From assembly GCA_014529385.2 (NCBI GenBank), contig CM043971.1, forward strand, positions 30,397,709-30,461,708: a DNA stretch of 64,000 nt. Reading direction: 5' to 3'. Positions 1 through 10,457 of this stretch are shown piece by piece. The notes under the pieces are model-generated. The model made no database searches. It was given only the letters and a program-made list of their open reading frames with translations, and was not told where the DNA came from. Numbering within the stretch: the stretch's first letter is position 1; every line of letters begins with the position of its first letter. Both the position numbers and the translations under genes were made by a program. This DNA comes from Adiantum capillus-veneris. Its lineage: Eukaryota; Streptophyta; Polypodiopsida; Polypodiales; Pteridaceae.

Positions 1-432
1 ACTGTCTTCAAAAAGTTGGATTTTGGAGAGAAAAAGCAACAATTTTGTGCGGGCTTAATCGAAGAAATGGCGGAGTATGTCAACTCCCAAAGGCCACGTA
101 CCATATCGGCGGTAATACACCATATTATGGTGGCCTCTCGAATCAATTTCCAAACAGGGGCTAAAGGAAATAATAAGCCCCCGGAAAACAAGGGTTCCAA
201 TGAGCGTAAGGGGAAGGACAATGTCCAAAAGTCTCCTAAGGGCAACTCTAACAAAGCTAAAGAGAAGGGAGTTTACAAAGGTAAGAATAAACTCTCTCCT
301 GAAGAGCTTGAGCGTTATCGTAAGGATAACCGGTGTTTCAAGTGCGGCGAACAAGGGCATGCGTACCGCACTTGTCCCCAAAAGAACAACCGCCACGATC
401 CTCCTAGAGCTTCCTCGGTTGAAATCCAATAG
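1..432 (+). pseudogene. Retrotransposon gag, C-terminal part with CCHC zinc knuckle
   Basis: The frame is open from the window edge and ends at the TAG at 430-432. It carries a lysine/asparagine-rich basic linker followed by a CCHC knuckle near residues 109-122 (CFKCGEQGHAYRTC), the nucleocapsid signature that binds retroelement RNA. The N-terminal capsid part lies outside the window or is missing. Strand is opposite to the gag start, primer site and LTR just to the right, so it is either an inverted piece of the same element or part of a second copy. Product identity is well supported; intactness is not. Confidence 0.75.
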
Positions 433-433
433 G

Positions 434-608
434 AGTAGAACTCACGGAGCTGCCGTTGCACTTCACTTTGGAGAGATGGATTGCCCATGGCTTGTTGAAG
501 CCTAATAACAAGATAGTTAACAAGCATTGAAGCATCATTAGTAGCTTGCTCATGAGCAAAATCAAAGTTATCAACATTAATTTCACTCTCTTTACTATTG
601 TCAGCCAT
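434..608 (-). pseudogene. Retrotransposon gag N-terminal fragment
   Basis: From the ATG at 608 about 58 codons (beginning MADNSKESE) read towards the left before meeting the end of the oppositely oriented gag fragment. It is the first ATG frame downstream of the minus-strand primer site and LTR, which is where gag should begin. I do not recognise a domain in so short a piece; the gag call is by position. Beyond about 434 the frame continues as antisense of the plus-strand gag fragment and is not credible protein. Confidence 0.45.
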
Positions 609-1010
609 TCTAACAACCTTTAGGTGTAAACTTTTTAGGTGTAATTTGGCACTTCAAGCCCTAGTTGCTACTCCTCTTTACCCCTTTAGAAAAAGCACTC
701 AAGCTACTGTACGTGCGGCTCGAATACCATTAATTGCAAGGAATAGAAGAGAGGGTCTTTCGACACCAAAACAGCACCGGCTCTTGTCAAGCTTCTAATA
801 GCTCAATAGTGGTTAAGCCATAGGCAAGCCCCGTAGGACTCCACTATTAAGACCATAGCTCTCGACGGTGATGCCCCGTTACCTGCACGAAGGCAGGCGC
901 ACTGCAAGGCTGAAAAATCCCTATTCTACTTACTCACAGGCAATTAATAATACCAACCATTTATAGCTAGCTTGAGGACCTCCCTTCTTGAGCAAGAAAA
1001 GAGAAACCTT

Positions 1011-1025
1011 GTGCTCTGATACCAA
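1011..1025 (-). other. Primer binding site, initiator-Met tRNA (gypsy-1)
   Basis: The minus strand reads TTGGTATCAGAGCAC directly next to the LTR edge. TGGTATCAGAGC is the usual plant retrotransposon primer site complementary to the 3' end of initiator methionine tRNA. It fixes element orientation and the inner LTR boundary at 1026. Confidence 0.85.
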
Positions 1026-2544
1026 TGTAACATTTAATGGCCTAATAACTTGTGTGTAGCGGAAATGAGCATGAACATAGTGGGCATTTCATTAGAATAG
1101 ATTCCTAATGAGAATTACAAGAGTGCTTGGGTGGAGAAAGCAACAAAAAGCATAACACCTAGTTAGATAGCATCGACAATACTTTCAACAGAGAGAGAAA
1201 TTAAGCTAATGACAATAGTTGAGGACCGGATTTGCATGGAGCCGGTCCCCCCTCCAAAAGGCTTTGTATTATGGTTTCTCCCATCAAGAGAGACATTGTA
1301 CAAAACAATTCTTTGTGTTCCTTCAAGACTAGCTAGTGCAATGAAGATGAAAGCTTCATGCACTAAGCAAAACACTTAGCAAACACAACTTGAATTATCC
1401 CCGTTCTCAGACCCAAGACCTCACACACCTTCGAAGATGGTGAGAGCTAGCATGGCATGAGAGTAGATTGAGAGGAAGAAGGAGTATCTTACGAGAAAGA
1501 TGTACATCTCCTCACATAATCACTCATATTAGCATAGCTTAGCGTAGTAATTAGCTTGGTAGAGGAGATGAGCATGCATTGAAGTTTGGCTCTTGGTTGG
1601 ATTTGTATCCACATGCCAAGAGTGTGTTGATGTAGGCTTCTATTTCACAAGCTTGGAGTAGGTGATGAGCTCTCCATTAAAGCTTGGGAAGAGATAGTCT
1701 TCTCTTTCTTCACACATGAGATTGTGTGAGTGTGTGTGATAATCCTTTGCAAAAATCAGCCCCCTCTCTCTCTTGGGCAAGCCCTCTTGCTATTTGCTCT
1801 TGCTCCAACCTCATTGGCCCTCCCCAAGTCAAGCCAATGACCATTAAGCAGCATAAGTGATAGCCTTTTGACATGTGTCCCCCTTTCCCCTTTTGTGAGA
1901 GCTTTAGGTAATTTAATAATTAAACTAAACTCTCATTGGACCCCTTTGCCTCCTAGCCAATAGGAATCAGGCAAGCCATTGGGCTCCTGAATGCTCATTG
2001 GACCCCTTGGGAGACTGCCCAATAGTCTCCTAGGAGACTTAATTCTCATTGGTTCTTTTATTAAGTGTTTTTAAATTAATTAAACTAGATTTACTCTAGC
2101 CTAATTCTCATTGGTCCACCTCCAAGGCCATCCAATAGGAATTGGGCACACCTTGTGGGCATCTAGGCTAGGGAGCTGACATGTGTCCCTAATTCTCTTT
2201 GTGTAAAGGGAGCCTGTGTGTGTGTGTGTGTGACTTTCTCTCTTATCCCCTACTCCCAAGGCTCACCCCCTCCTACGTAGGGATTTGAAAATACTTTTTG
2301 GTCACACACAAAGCATCCAATTTCCCCCAGGGTTGACCTTTGGACACAACCTTTTTGGAACCTTAGCATTTTGGAAGTCTTAATGGGCTAAACCTTAGGG
2401 TCTTTTTAGCCCATTGTTGCACATGGATCTTTTGCAGATGGCCCCCCCTTTGGATCCCTATTTTCCCTCCTTTGGATCCCTATTGTGGCCGGTCTGCTAG
2501 CTTAACCAATATTCTAGCTTTTTCTCCCCTGGCACTTCCCCACA
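1026..2544 (-). repeat. Long terminal repeat of gypsy-1
   Basis: On the minus strand the LTR runs from TGTGGGGAAG to ATGTTACA, giving the expected TG...CA ends with a TGT/ACA inverted terminus, about 1.52 kb. The inner edge touches the primer site and the outer edge touches copia sequence. The partner LTR is not in the window, so the outer edge is inferred from the terminal dinucleotide and the switch in content. It contains short repeated motifs of the type 'tctcattgg...cccaatag' at about 1930-2130, and a (GT)n run near 2216-2232. Confidence 0.7.
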
Positions 2545-4830
2545 TCAAATGATCAGTTTAATATGAGAAAATCATTTAGGAGAATTAGATATTGATTATT
2601 ATGACACCGTGTTTAACCAAACGAGTTTCAGTTTTCTCATACCAAGCATGAGGAGATTGCTTCAACCCATACAAACTTTCTTACATTTGCACAATTTATT
2701 TTCTTGACCTTTCTTGACAAAACCGTGAGGCTGCATTACAAAAACCTTCCTCAAATATATCACCATTCAAGAAAGAAGTAGCAATGTCTGATTGATGTAC
2801 ATTCCATCCAAAATGATCTACCAATGCACATAGAAAACAAACAGTAGTCATAGACAAGTGAGAGCAAAGGTTTCTTCATAATCAATGCCTTTCTGTGCTA
2901 CATAACCTTTTGCAAAAAACAAATCCAACCTTGTAGGAATCAATCTCACCATCCATCTTATGCTTCAACTTGTAAACCCACTTTTTACCAATGTCCTTCT
3001 TGCTAGAAGGAAAATCACATAAAGTCTATGTGTGATTTTCTATAAGTGCATCATATTTTGATTGACAGCCATCCAATTTTTTGAAATTTGTGCTTCATCA
3101 AAAGAAAGAGGTTCCTCCTCGTCACATAAATTAGAAACAGCCAAAGCATAACAATCTGATGCAGAAGATGCATGGTGAGAATTTCAACAAGTAAGACTAG
3201 AGATAGGTGTATGAGATATACTATCACACAAAGTATGCAAAAACCATTTTGGCATACCTCTAGCCTCCTCATATTTAGCCCTTTCCACATCAAGTACATG
3301 ATGTAAATTTGCATCAATAATAAGCTGGTTTGTAATATTTGAAGAAACCCCATAGGTTGTATATGTGCCTCATCGGAATTTACATTCAAGTTTCCACCAT
3401 TAAAAGAGGCAACAAAGTGTCATAAATGTCCTATGAGCTTACATTATTGTCTCTGGTACATAATTTAACAAAGGCTAAACAGAATCTTCCACAAACATAC
3501 TATGTCATGCAACCAAGATACACTTTGTTTGTGAATGGTATAACCTGTAACCTTTGCTTTCAATATTGTAACCAACAAAAATGAATATAACAGCCTTACG
3601 ATTTCTAGTGCTATGTTTGTGGCATCAAAGCATAAGCTAAACAACTAAAAATGCACATGTAATCAATAGATGGATTTTTATCATGCCATGCTTCATAAAG
3701 AGTCATAGATTGCAAGGATTTTGTAGGACACATGTTAAGTACATAAGTAGCACACACGAAAGTCTCAAGCCAAAAGAAATGTGAATCTTGACCATACATC
3801 AAGCCATCTTCATAAGCGACTTGCTTTTCTTTCAGCAACACCATTTTTTTGAGGTGTATACAGTATTGTATATTGGTGTTTTATCCTATGATTAGCAAAA
3901 ATGCATTGAACTCATGAGACATATACTCTCTCCCTCAATCTGAATGGAGGGTGCCCATAGTATATTTCGATACATTTTTTAGCCATGGAAAAAAATTGCT
4001 TGAATCACACGAACACTTCAAACTTAGCTTTAAGTGAATACACCCATGCATGTCTGGAGTAATCATCAATGAAAGTGAAGAAGTATAGGTAATTGCCTAA
4101 GGATGGAGTTTGCATAGGCCCACAAACATCACCATGCACAAGTTGCAACGTGCATGTAGCCCTTACTAAACCATCCTTTGGAAACTTCAAGTGTTGAGTC
4201 TTACCAAAAATACAGCCTTCACAAGCGTGCTTAGAAGGTGATTCAAGAGGTAGAAAAGAAGCAACATATCAAATTTTTGCAAACGCAACAAACTGGCAAA
4301 ATTGAGATGCCCAAAATGTGCATGCCAAAGTTTTGGATATGAAACATCCTTTGAATCCACAACTACATTTGCAAAATTCTCACCACACTTGTCATACAAA
4401 GATAGCTTATACAGCCCACTACACAAAATCCCAGATGCAACTATTCATCATCCAAACTAAGATCTTGAACTGTACATCTTTCATCCAAAAATATGACAAT
4501 AAGACCAAGTCTAGCAAGTGCGAATACAAACAAAAGATTCTTTTTTATCTTTGGTACATAAAGTGCATCAACAAGTGTGAAAGAACTGCCATTTAAAACA
4601 GTTAGTACAATATTTCCAACTCCCTAGACCGAATAAGAGGTATTTTTGGCACAAGTGAGTGTATTCCCTTCAAGGACAAACTCAAGAGAGGTAAACAAGT
4701 CACGATGTGAATAAATGTGCTTTGTAGAACCAATATTAAAGTACCACACATGTGAATCTGTAGGCAACTGACAAACCTGCATCATGGACAGAAGGACCAT
4801 AAGTACACTCTCCACTAAATGCCCACTCTG
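2545..4830 (-). pseudogene. copia-1 pol remnant: protease, integrase, reverse transcriptase
   Basis: Near 4735 the protease motif reads WYFNIGSTKHI, in which the expected catalytic Asp of D-S/T-G is replaced by Asn. A pre-integrase segment with LWHAHFGHLNF is at about 4320, and integrase motifs HGDVCGPM and FTFIDDYSR at about 4065-4135 keep the first catalytic Asp. Further integrase C-terminal sequence is at 3611-3844. Reverse transcriptase pieces at about 2620-2780 include SLYGLKQSPHAWY and an upstream FLNGDIFEEVFVMQP-like stretch. Frames shift several times, so no functional polyprotein is possible. Confidence 0.85.
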
Positions 4831-4930
4831 TATCTACATCAGCATCATAATCTCCTTCCCCAAAGGATTCTATAATAGCTGCACTTGTAGTGGATTCAAT
4901 CTCTTTCTTCCTGGCCTCTTTTGCCTTCAA

Positions 4931-5842
4931 CTTAGGACACTACTTTATCAAGTGATCATTAACCTTGCAATAATGGCAACGCATCTTCTTCTTGCCCTTT
5001 TCACCATAATTTCCAATGAGGTGCTACTAGTAGAAGCATTAGGAATATGTGATTTTCTCCTCATTGAAGAACCATGAGAAGTGGCTACATTTTTGTTACC
5101 GCCTTTTCTTTGAGCAACAACAAAATCCTATTCAAATGCATGTTGTTTAGCCATGTTCTTTTTTAAAAGTGACTCTTGCAACAGCAATGTGAATACTCTA
5201 TCAAAGTTGACATCTTGAGGGGTGCCATGGGTCATAAGTCTCCAAGTACTAGCAAAAGTCTGGTAAGAATCTGGCAATGCATTGAGAACAGCCTGCACAA
5301 GTGAATTGTCAAAAATATCTTTGCTTGTTGCATAAATGAATTTCTCATTAATATCCTTGATATATCAACAAGGAAAATGTCCATATCATCTTCCTCTTGC
5401 ATGATTTTTTGACTCCAGCTCTTTACGTAGAAATGAAATTTTAGCCTCATTGGGACTTGCATAAAGATCAGCCAAAGTATCCCAAGCCTTTTTTTGTAAA
5501 TTTTGTTGAGTGAATGTGAGGAGTAATAGTGCGCTTCCCAGAAAATGCAATCAATGCATGAGCTTGTGCATCTCTAACATACCAACGAGACTGTTCAACC
5601 ATAGGCAAATCAACTTTGCTAGCAAAAGACCTGCCAGAACTTGCAACATCCTCAATAGTGCATGTATCCACAGAGGAACAACATACATCAATGCCTTGCA
5701 CAACATTCCAAATTCCCTTTGACACAAGAACATGTGTCATCATGTTATCACACATTGAATAGCTATCCCCGTCTACTTTATCCTCAGTAGAGAACATCTT
5801 GAAAACATATGTCTTGTTGTCAACCATGGAGATTGCCTGCAC
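4931..5842 (-). pseudogene. copia-1 gag remnant
   Basis: The frame starts at an ATG at 5842 (or 5827, MVDNK) downstream of the leader. A UBN2-type copia gag segment follows at about 5160-5320 (ALPDSYQTFASTWRLMTH), after a frameshift near 5465. The CCHC knuckle at 4937-4978 reads CHYCKVNDHLIK, then an in-frame TAG, then C, so the knuckle itself is interrupted by a stop. Family assignment is secure; the gene is dead. Confidence 0.8.
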
Positions 5843-6161
5843 CTTATGTGAAAACTATCCAAAAAGAGGAAAACAAAGTAGGACTAACACCTGCTATATA
5901 TCACAACCCAAAGTAGACTATGAGGGACCTATTATGTAGAAAATTGTGCTTACAAAAATTCTACACAAAAGGACAAAATTGCCTATGCAATACTCCTTGT
6001 AGTGGAACCGAAGACCAAAAAAATGGTCCATTCGGAATAAAAATTTTGAGCAAAATTGCAGAGTATTAATCAACCTGCTTACACACACCAAAGCCCAAAT
6101 CAAAGAAAGTGAGCTGGTGTGATGGTGATGATGGTGACTATGTTCAGGAGGACACAACCTT

Positions 6162-6174
6162 CTCTAATACCAAT
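6162..6174 (-). other. Primer-like site of copia-1
   Basis: The minus strand reads ATTGGTATTAGAG next to the LTR, one change away from the usual initiator-Met primer site (TGGTATCAGAG). It marks the inner LTR edge. Confidence 0.65.
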
Positions 6175-6650
6175 TGTTGGAATTAGGGTTTTTGGGATGC
6201 ACACACAGCTCAGAGAAGATGAACAAGCTCAAGGAACACATCAAAGAGGATATTTCTTTGTGCCCAAATATAGAGATAAGTTAGCCATAGAATGATGGGC
6301 GTATATACAGCGCACGGGGGGAAAAACCTTCTAGTGAGGGAAAAAATGCCCCAGCATTCCTAAATGTGTTCACATCACTACCACATATATGGTAACATTT
6401 AGAATCATATACTATGAAGACCCCCATCACCTTCAGTGTTTCAAAATGAGATACTATGAAGACTTCCACTGCCTGAAACATTTCAAAATGCAATCATGTG
6501 ATGCTTGTAGCATTTCAAATTGTAGGTCCATACCAAGGCAATTTCCATAGCATTTCAAAATGCTAGCTTCAGAGCTCAAGAAAGTAGGTCTCTTCTCATA
6601 AAAAATGCAACCACCGGTTTGATCCTCTTTGTCGTGCAACCATGTCAACA
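6175..6650 (-). repeat. 5' LTR of copia-1
   Basis: The segment begins TGTTGGAATTAG and ends CATGTCAACA on the plus strand, giving TGTTG...CAACA inverted termini and a length of 476 bp. The inner edge is fixed by the primer-like site. The outer edge is inferred from the inverted terminus because the partner LTR is not in the window. It contains tandem-like degenerate repeats around 'gcatttcaaaatg' at 6475-6560. Confidence 0.65.
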
Positions 6651-6702
6651 TCGACGATGTTGAATTATAGAGATAGATAGAGAAATCATGATATACATAT
6701 AC

Positions 6703-6707
<5 letters not shown>

Positions 6708-6768
<61 letters not shown>

Positions 6769-6795
6769 GTGTGTGTGTGTGTGTGTGTGTGTGTG
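6708..6795. repeat. (TA)n-(TG)n compound microsatellite
   Basis: A run of TACA/TA units passes into about 27 TA repeats and then about 13 TG repeats. It cuts into the 3' end of the transposase frame, which translates the repeat as HTHTHT and IYIYIY; that tail is not real protein. Confidence 0.95.
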
Positions 6796-8359
6796 CCTCT
6801 AGATCTTCCGTCATCTTCTTCTCAACACCGAGATTGCACATGACAATCCCAGATATGCGCTCATCATCTATGGTTCGCCATAGCGTGTCCCGGGCTTTAT
6901 CAAATCCGTCTAGCCACTCTCCAATGTACACTAGGGACTCTGATACCAACCAACCTTCTGCCATGCTACCCTCCGGACGTGCCTTTTGACGCACATATCC
7001 CTTAAGCGTTTTCATGAAACGTTCTAAGAAGAACATCCATCTGGAATGAACTGTGCCAGCTATTTCCACCTCATCAACTATGTGAACAAGAAGATGCACC
7101 TGAATGGTTAGCATAGTAGGAGGAAAATGTTTCTCAAACATGCACACAAGCTCCGCAGCATTTAGTTTGGCGAATGGTATGGAGTCTACGTTGATCTCCT
7201 TTTGTGAGATCCATTGCACCAGCTTTGCAAGTTTGTAGATTGTGTTACGGACGTCGAGAGATGTTGATGTTGATCTTTGACCAAATGGATTTACGCCATC
7301 CATAGTCAGGCCTAAGCGTAAATTTCGAGCTTCCCTGGCAAAATCCGACCATGTTCCATCTATATGTTTCCAGGTTGCGCACTCTGCAGGAATTCGTAGC
7401 ACAACATCCGAAGATTTATTCTCCTCATGCCATGATGCTACGGCGGCCATGGACTTACATTCGAAGAAATGCTTGATGCGAGGAAGCAGAGGAAAATGTC
7501 GCAAAACCTTTTGTGGAATTTTTGTCCCATGGAGATCTACTCGATATCTTTCGGAATCACATTTCGGACACTTCTCCATGTCTATGTATTCCCCTCTGAA
7601 AAGAATGCAGTCATTAGGACAAGCGTGGATAGAATTGTAATCCATCCCCAAGTTTCGCAAAATCTTTCTTGCTTCATCTCGAGAATCTGGAATCACATTG
7701 TCAGCTGGTAGTATGTGCTCTTTAAGCAATCTACACAACATAAAAATACGATACAGTCGTGTAAAAATCTATCAGATCATTATACATTTAGAGTTTTATT
7801 AAAGTAAACTAATTGTAATAGATCACCTGAAAAGCGCTGTGACGCTAGTGTCACTCCATCCAAACTTTGCCTGCTTGTTGAGAAGAACCAGGAGTGCTTT
7901 CAATCTAGACATACGTGCTCCATTATACAATGGCGTATCGGCTTCACTTTTCATATCATCATAGATAAGCCTTTCTGAATCCATGATCGTCTCGATCATT
8001 TCATCAATCTCGGGCTCAAACATTGCCTCGTTGGGAATGTGCTCTGCATGATCATCCCCCGAGCTGTCAGAGGCTACATCTTGTGGCCTCACATATGCTA
8101 CTTAACCAAAGCGCCTGCGAACACGTCTATTGGGTTGCAAGATTGTTGCTTGTTGGCCAGCGTCAGAGTCCGACGAGTTATAATTGGCAACAACTCGATC
8201 TATAATAGATGGATCGAACTCGCCAAATTCGCGAACGTGCTACAAAGAAACACGTCTTGTCCGTCGCACATCATGCTTGCATTGATTACAAGGACATAAG
8301 ACCCTCGTTGAGAGATAGGTGTTTCGGTTGGACGGTCCCACATCCTCGTCACTACTCAT
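6796..8359 (-). pseudogene. TNP2-type CACTA transposase, internally deleted
   Basis: The reading frame starts with ATG at 8359 and has a Cys-rich N-terminus (VLCPCNQCKHDV) typical of the En/Spm transposase-associated region, then a segment with GWSDTSVTALF and, after a spliced intron, IHACPNDCILFRGEY and CPKCDSERYR (Transposase_21 type). The frame then runs directly into a DUF4218-like region (VHLLVHIVDEVEIAG, GYVRQKARPEGSMAEG). Family members normally have several hundred residues with the catalytic core between these parts; here it is missing after NPFGQRSTS. In-frame stops occur at about 8240 (TAG) and 8103 (TAA). It would cut and join CACTA ends in the nucleus if intact; it is not. Confidence 0.85.
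7731..7826 (-). other. Intron in the TNP2 pseudogene
   Basis: On the minus strand the donor CAG|GTGATC lies at 7827/7826 and the acceptor TTGTGTAG|ATTGC at 7731/7730, giving a 96-bp GT-AG intron. Joining at these sites keeps the frame and reads TALF-R-LLKEH across the junction, continuous in TNP2 proteins. Without splicing the frame meets a TGA at 7823-7825. Confidence 0.8.
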
Positions 8360-8421
8360 AATGAGGATAAAAATCTTATAACCTGGACAATAAATTTAAT
8401 ATTCTATTGGCATTCTTCGTC

Positions 8422-8424
<3 letters not shown>

Positions 8425-8476
<52 letters not shown>
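8425..8476. repeat. (TC)n microsatellite
   Basis: About 26 uninterrupted TC dinucleotides. Confidence 0.95.
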
Positions 8477-8479
<3 letters not shown>

Positions 8480-8729
8480 ACCTCACATTCTCTAGTCATG
8501 TCCAGTCCCCGCACACCTCGGTCTAGAGGTGCACGGAGATCAGAACCACCGGGTTATAATCTCATATTTATTGGTCAATACCTATATTTGTGGGTACAAG
8601 AAATCTATAGACCCACGTCTACATGATACTGCATGTAGTGGACAAAACCCCTTTGCCTCTTCTCTAGCTGTAGCACTTCACAGCATCTTAACATCTTTTC
8701 ACAATAGATCTTTTCACTGTTCGTCTAAC

Positions 8730-9626
8730 TCTAAACCCTAAACCATAAGGAATTCTTGCGTGGACTCGATCTAACGTAAATAAGCGTAAATCTAAATAAA
8801 CGTAAATCTAACTAAAAATAAACCTAAATCTAATTTAACGTAAGTCTACATCTAACCTAATCTTTAACGTCTTTTGGGATAGTTTCCTACGACGTTAAAA
8901 CTCTCTTCTTCTTGTGTGTGTGTGTGTGTGGGTAAACCTAAATAAACCTAAGTCTAATCTAATATAACATAAATCTAAATCTAACGTAAATATGTTATAT
9001 TAAAAACAAAGAACTAAACTAGCAGGGATTATAAGAACCTTAAAACTGATTTAACACATAATTTTTCACATAACTTGGCAAGAGTTGGCATTCTCATCAC
9101 TAAAGATGTGAGAGTTAACTTCCGGCGGTGACGCTGCCTCATCTCCATCCACATCTGACGACAGCAATTGGCCCTTTGGACCGTTCTTGCTCTTGTTACT
9201 AACTTTGAAGTTGCTGTTGAATGACTAGAGGTTGTCTAGATGGTCATTGTCGGGGATGTAGTGACTCTTGCCGCCCTGAAGATCCACCTTCTTCCCTATC
9301 TTCTGAAGACATTTCACCAGTACTTTTGGATCGACGGAGCCCACCATGAGTGAAGGCATCAATACCCTATATTCCATTGAGGGCGTTCTTCACCCGCTTC
9401 ATGCAAGCATCGCAGTCTATGGAGACCTAAATCTAATCTAATATAACGTAAATCTAAATCTAGCGTAAATAAACGTAAATCTAACTAAAAATAAACCTAA
9501 ATCTAATCTAATTTAACTTAAATAAACGTAAATCTAATTTAACGTAAATCTACATCTAACCTAATCTTTAATGTCTTTTATGATAGTTTCCTACGACGTT
9601 ATAACTCTCTTCTTCTTGTGTGTGTG
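8730..9626. repeat. Duplicated CTAAATCTAA-rich arms flanking the HIPP fragment
   Basis: Short units such as cgtaaatctaa and taaacctaaatctaa recur many times and loosely recall telomere-type CCTAAA repeats. A 130-bp block at 8801-8930 is repeated at 9474-9626 with small differences, including the shared 'gtttcctacgacgtta' and 'ctctcttcttcttgtgtg'. A second block at 8948-8991 is repeated at 9426-9470 and borders the HIPP-like fragment on each side. This looks like duplication accompanying capture of the fragment. Confidence 0.75.
9066..9426 (-). pseudogene. HIPP-like heavy-metal-associated (HMA) domain gene fragment
   Basis: On the minus strand a first segment reads VSIDCDACMKRVKNALNGI, a heavy-metal-associated fold start with the metal-binding CxxC (CDAC). 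After a TAG and a frameshift it continues VGSVDPKVLVKCLQKIGKK and VDLQGGKSHY, the second half of the same domain as in plant HIPP proteins. A later frame stretch (NKSKNGPKGQ, DVDGDEAASPPE) resembles the Gly/Lys and acidic linker of HIPPs. HIPPs bind metals through CxxC and are membrane-anchored by C-terminal prenylation; no prenylation box is seen. Stops at codon 20 and before SFNSN plus the frameshift make it a pseudogene. It lies inside the CACTA span, so capture is likely. Confidence 0.75.
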
Positions 9627-9663
9627 CGCATGTGTGGATGTGTGTGCCAATAAAAAGAGATAA

Positions 9664-9716
9664 ATGGTATAACCTTTCTATCACCCATGCCAAGTATGAT
9701 AGATTGGTTATGCCAT
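9664..9716. repeat. Short imperfect inverted repeat
   Basis: Arms atggtataacctttctatca (9664-9683) and tgatagattggttatgccat (9697-9716) pair at about 17 of 20 positions around a 13-bp loop. A tRNA-like 'gagttcaactcctcg' follows at about 9741, but no complete SINE is evident. Confidence 0.5.
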
Positions 9717-9814
9717 TTCCCTCTTGAATAATAGGTCTTGAGTTCAACTCCTCGTCGGCTAGATCTTTAGGTCTTTTAATTTTAATTAGTTTCCTGCGAT
9801 GTTAAATTAGTTTC

Positions 9815-10008
9815 TCTCTCTTTCTCTCTCAATGTGTGTGTGTTTTTTTGTTTATGCATGTTTTCTCTCTCTTTTCCTCTCTCAATGTGTGCGTTTTTTG
9901 TTTATGCATGCTCTCTCTCTCTCTCTCTCTCTCTTTTCCTCTCTCAATGTGTGTGTGAATTCTTTGTTTATGTATGTGTGTGTGCGTTTTTGTTTATGTT
10001 TGTACTCT

Positions 10009-10048
<40 letters not shown>

Positions 10049-10056
10049 AACACTAT

Positions 10057-10101
<45 letters not shown>

Positions 10102-10172
10102 GGAGAGAGAAAGAGGGGAAGGAAACATGAGAGTGAGGAGAGGGAAGGAGCATACCTGGCTCTCCTTCCTCT

Positions 10173-10214
<42 letters not shown>

Positions 10215-10216
10215 AG

Positions 10217-10253
<37 letters not shown>
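9815..10253. repeat. Alternating (CT)n, (GT)n and (GA)n microsatellite cluster
   Basis: At least four CT tracts, three GT tracts and two GA tracts alternate, with a repeated 'ttttttgtttatgcatg' spacer at 9843-9860 and 9893-9910. Long open frames across it translate as SLSLSL or HTHTHT and are artefacts. Confidence 0.9.
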
Positions 10254-10255
<2 letters not shown>

Positions 10256-10284
10256 CGTTACCTGCTCCTTGCTTGAAGGCGTCG

Positions 10285-10313
10285 AAAAACTCAGATCTAA
10301 GATCTGAGTTTTT
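10285..10313. repeat. Perfect palindrome, 14-bp arms
   Basis: AAAAACTCAGATCT is followed after one base by its exact reverse complement. It lies in the CACTA subterminal region. Confidence 0.9.
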
Positions 10314-10350
10314 GGGCGCTCTCTGTTTTTTTTTTTTTAGCACAGCCGAC

Positions 10351-10402
10351 GTCGCTATGAGCGTCGCAAATTTACTTGTAAATTTGCGACGCTCATAGCG
10401 AC
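10351..10402. repeat. Perfect palindrome, 25-bp arms, CACTA subterminal repeat
   Basis: The arm at 10351-10375 (beginning GTCGCTATGAGCGTCGC) is repeated as an exact reverse complement at 10378-10402 around a TT spacer. Further partial copies of gagcgtcgc lie at 10424-10444. Inverted and direct copies of a GCGACGCTC core next to a terminus are typical of CACTA subterminal regions, which are transposase-binding sites in characterised elements. Confidence 0.85.
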
Positions 10403-10457
10403 GCCGGGATTTTTTTTTTTTTGAGCGTCGCTGTGTGAGCATCGCTAATATGAATAG

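Larger units (their letters stand above)
1..2544 (-). mobile_element. Ty3/gypsy-like element, 5' end on minus strand (gypsy-1)
   Basis: An LTR (1026-2544), an adjacent initiator-Met tRNA primer site (1011-1025), a leader and a gag start (ATG at 608) read in order on the minus strand, so this is the 5' end of an LTR retrotransposon whose body runs off the left edge. The outer LTR edge at 2544 abuts copia coding sequence, which suggests insertion into the copia element. The internal part is rearranged: the gag C-terminus at 16-432 lies on the opposite strand. Assignment to gypsy rests on the gag type and the long LTR; no pol gene is visible in the window. Confidence 0.7.
2545..6650 (-). mobile_element. 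Truncated Ty1/copia retrotransposon (copia-1)
   Basis: On the minus strand the order is LTR (6175-6650), primer-like site, gag, zinc knuckle, protease, integrase, linker and reverse transcriptase, the Ty1/copia order. The element stops inside reverse transcriptase at 2545, exactly where the gypsy-1 LTR begins, so its 3' half is probably left of the window beyond the gypsy insertion. Stops and frameshifts are scattered through all domains. Confidence 0.85.

Noticed and set aside
1163-1375. Minus-strand frame in the gypsy-1 LTR
   Set aside because: Lies wholly inside a non-coding LTR and has no motif.
8730-9626. Interstitial telomere sequence
   Set aside because: Only one or two true CCCTAAA units; the rest are CTAAATCTAA-type variants confined to the duplicated arms.
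9661-9780. SINE or tRNA gene around 'gagttcaactcctcg'
   Set aside because: T-arm-like phrase only; no acceptor or anticodon arms.
9815-10440. Long open frames on both strands
   Set aside because: They translate dinucleotide repeats (SLSLSL, HTHTHT, CVCVCV); no real protein.
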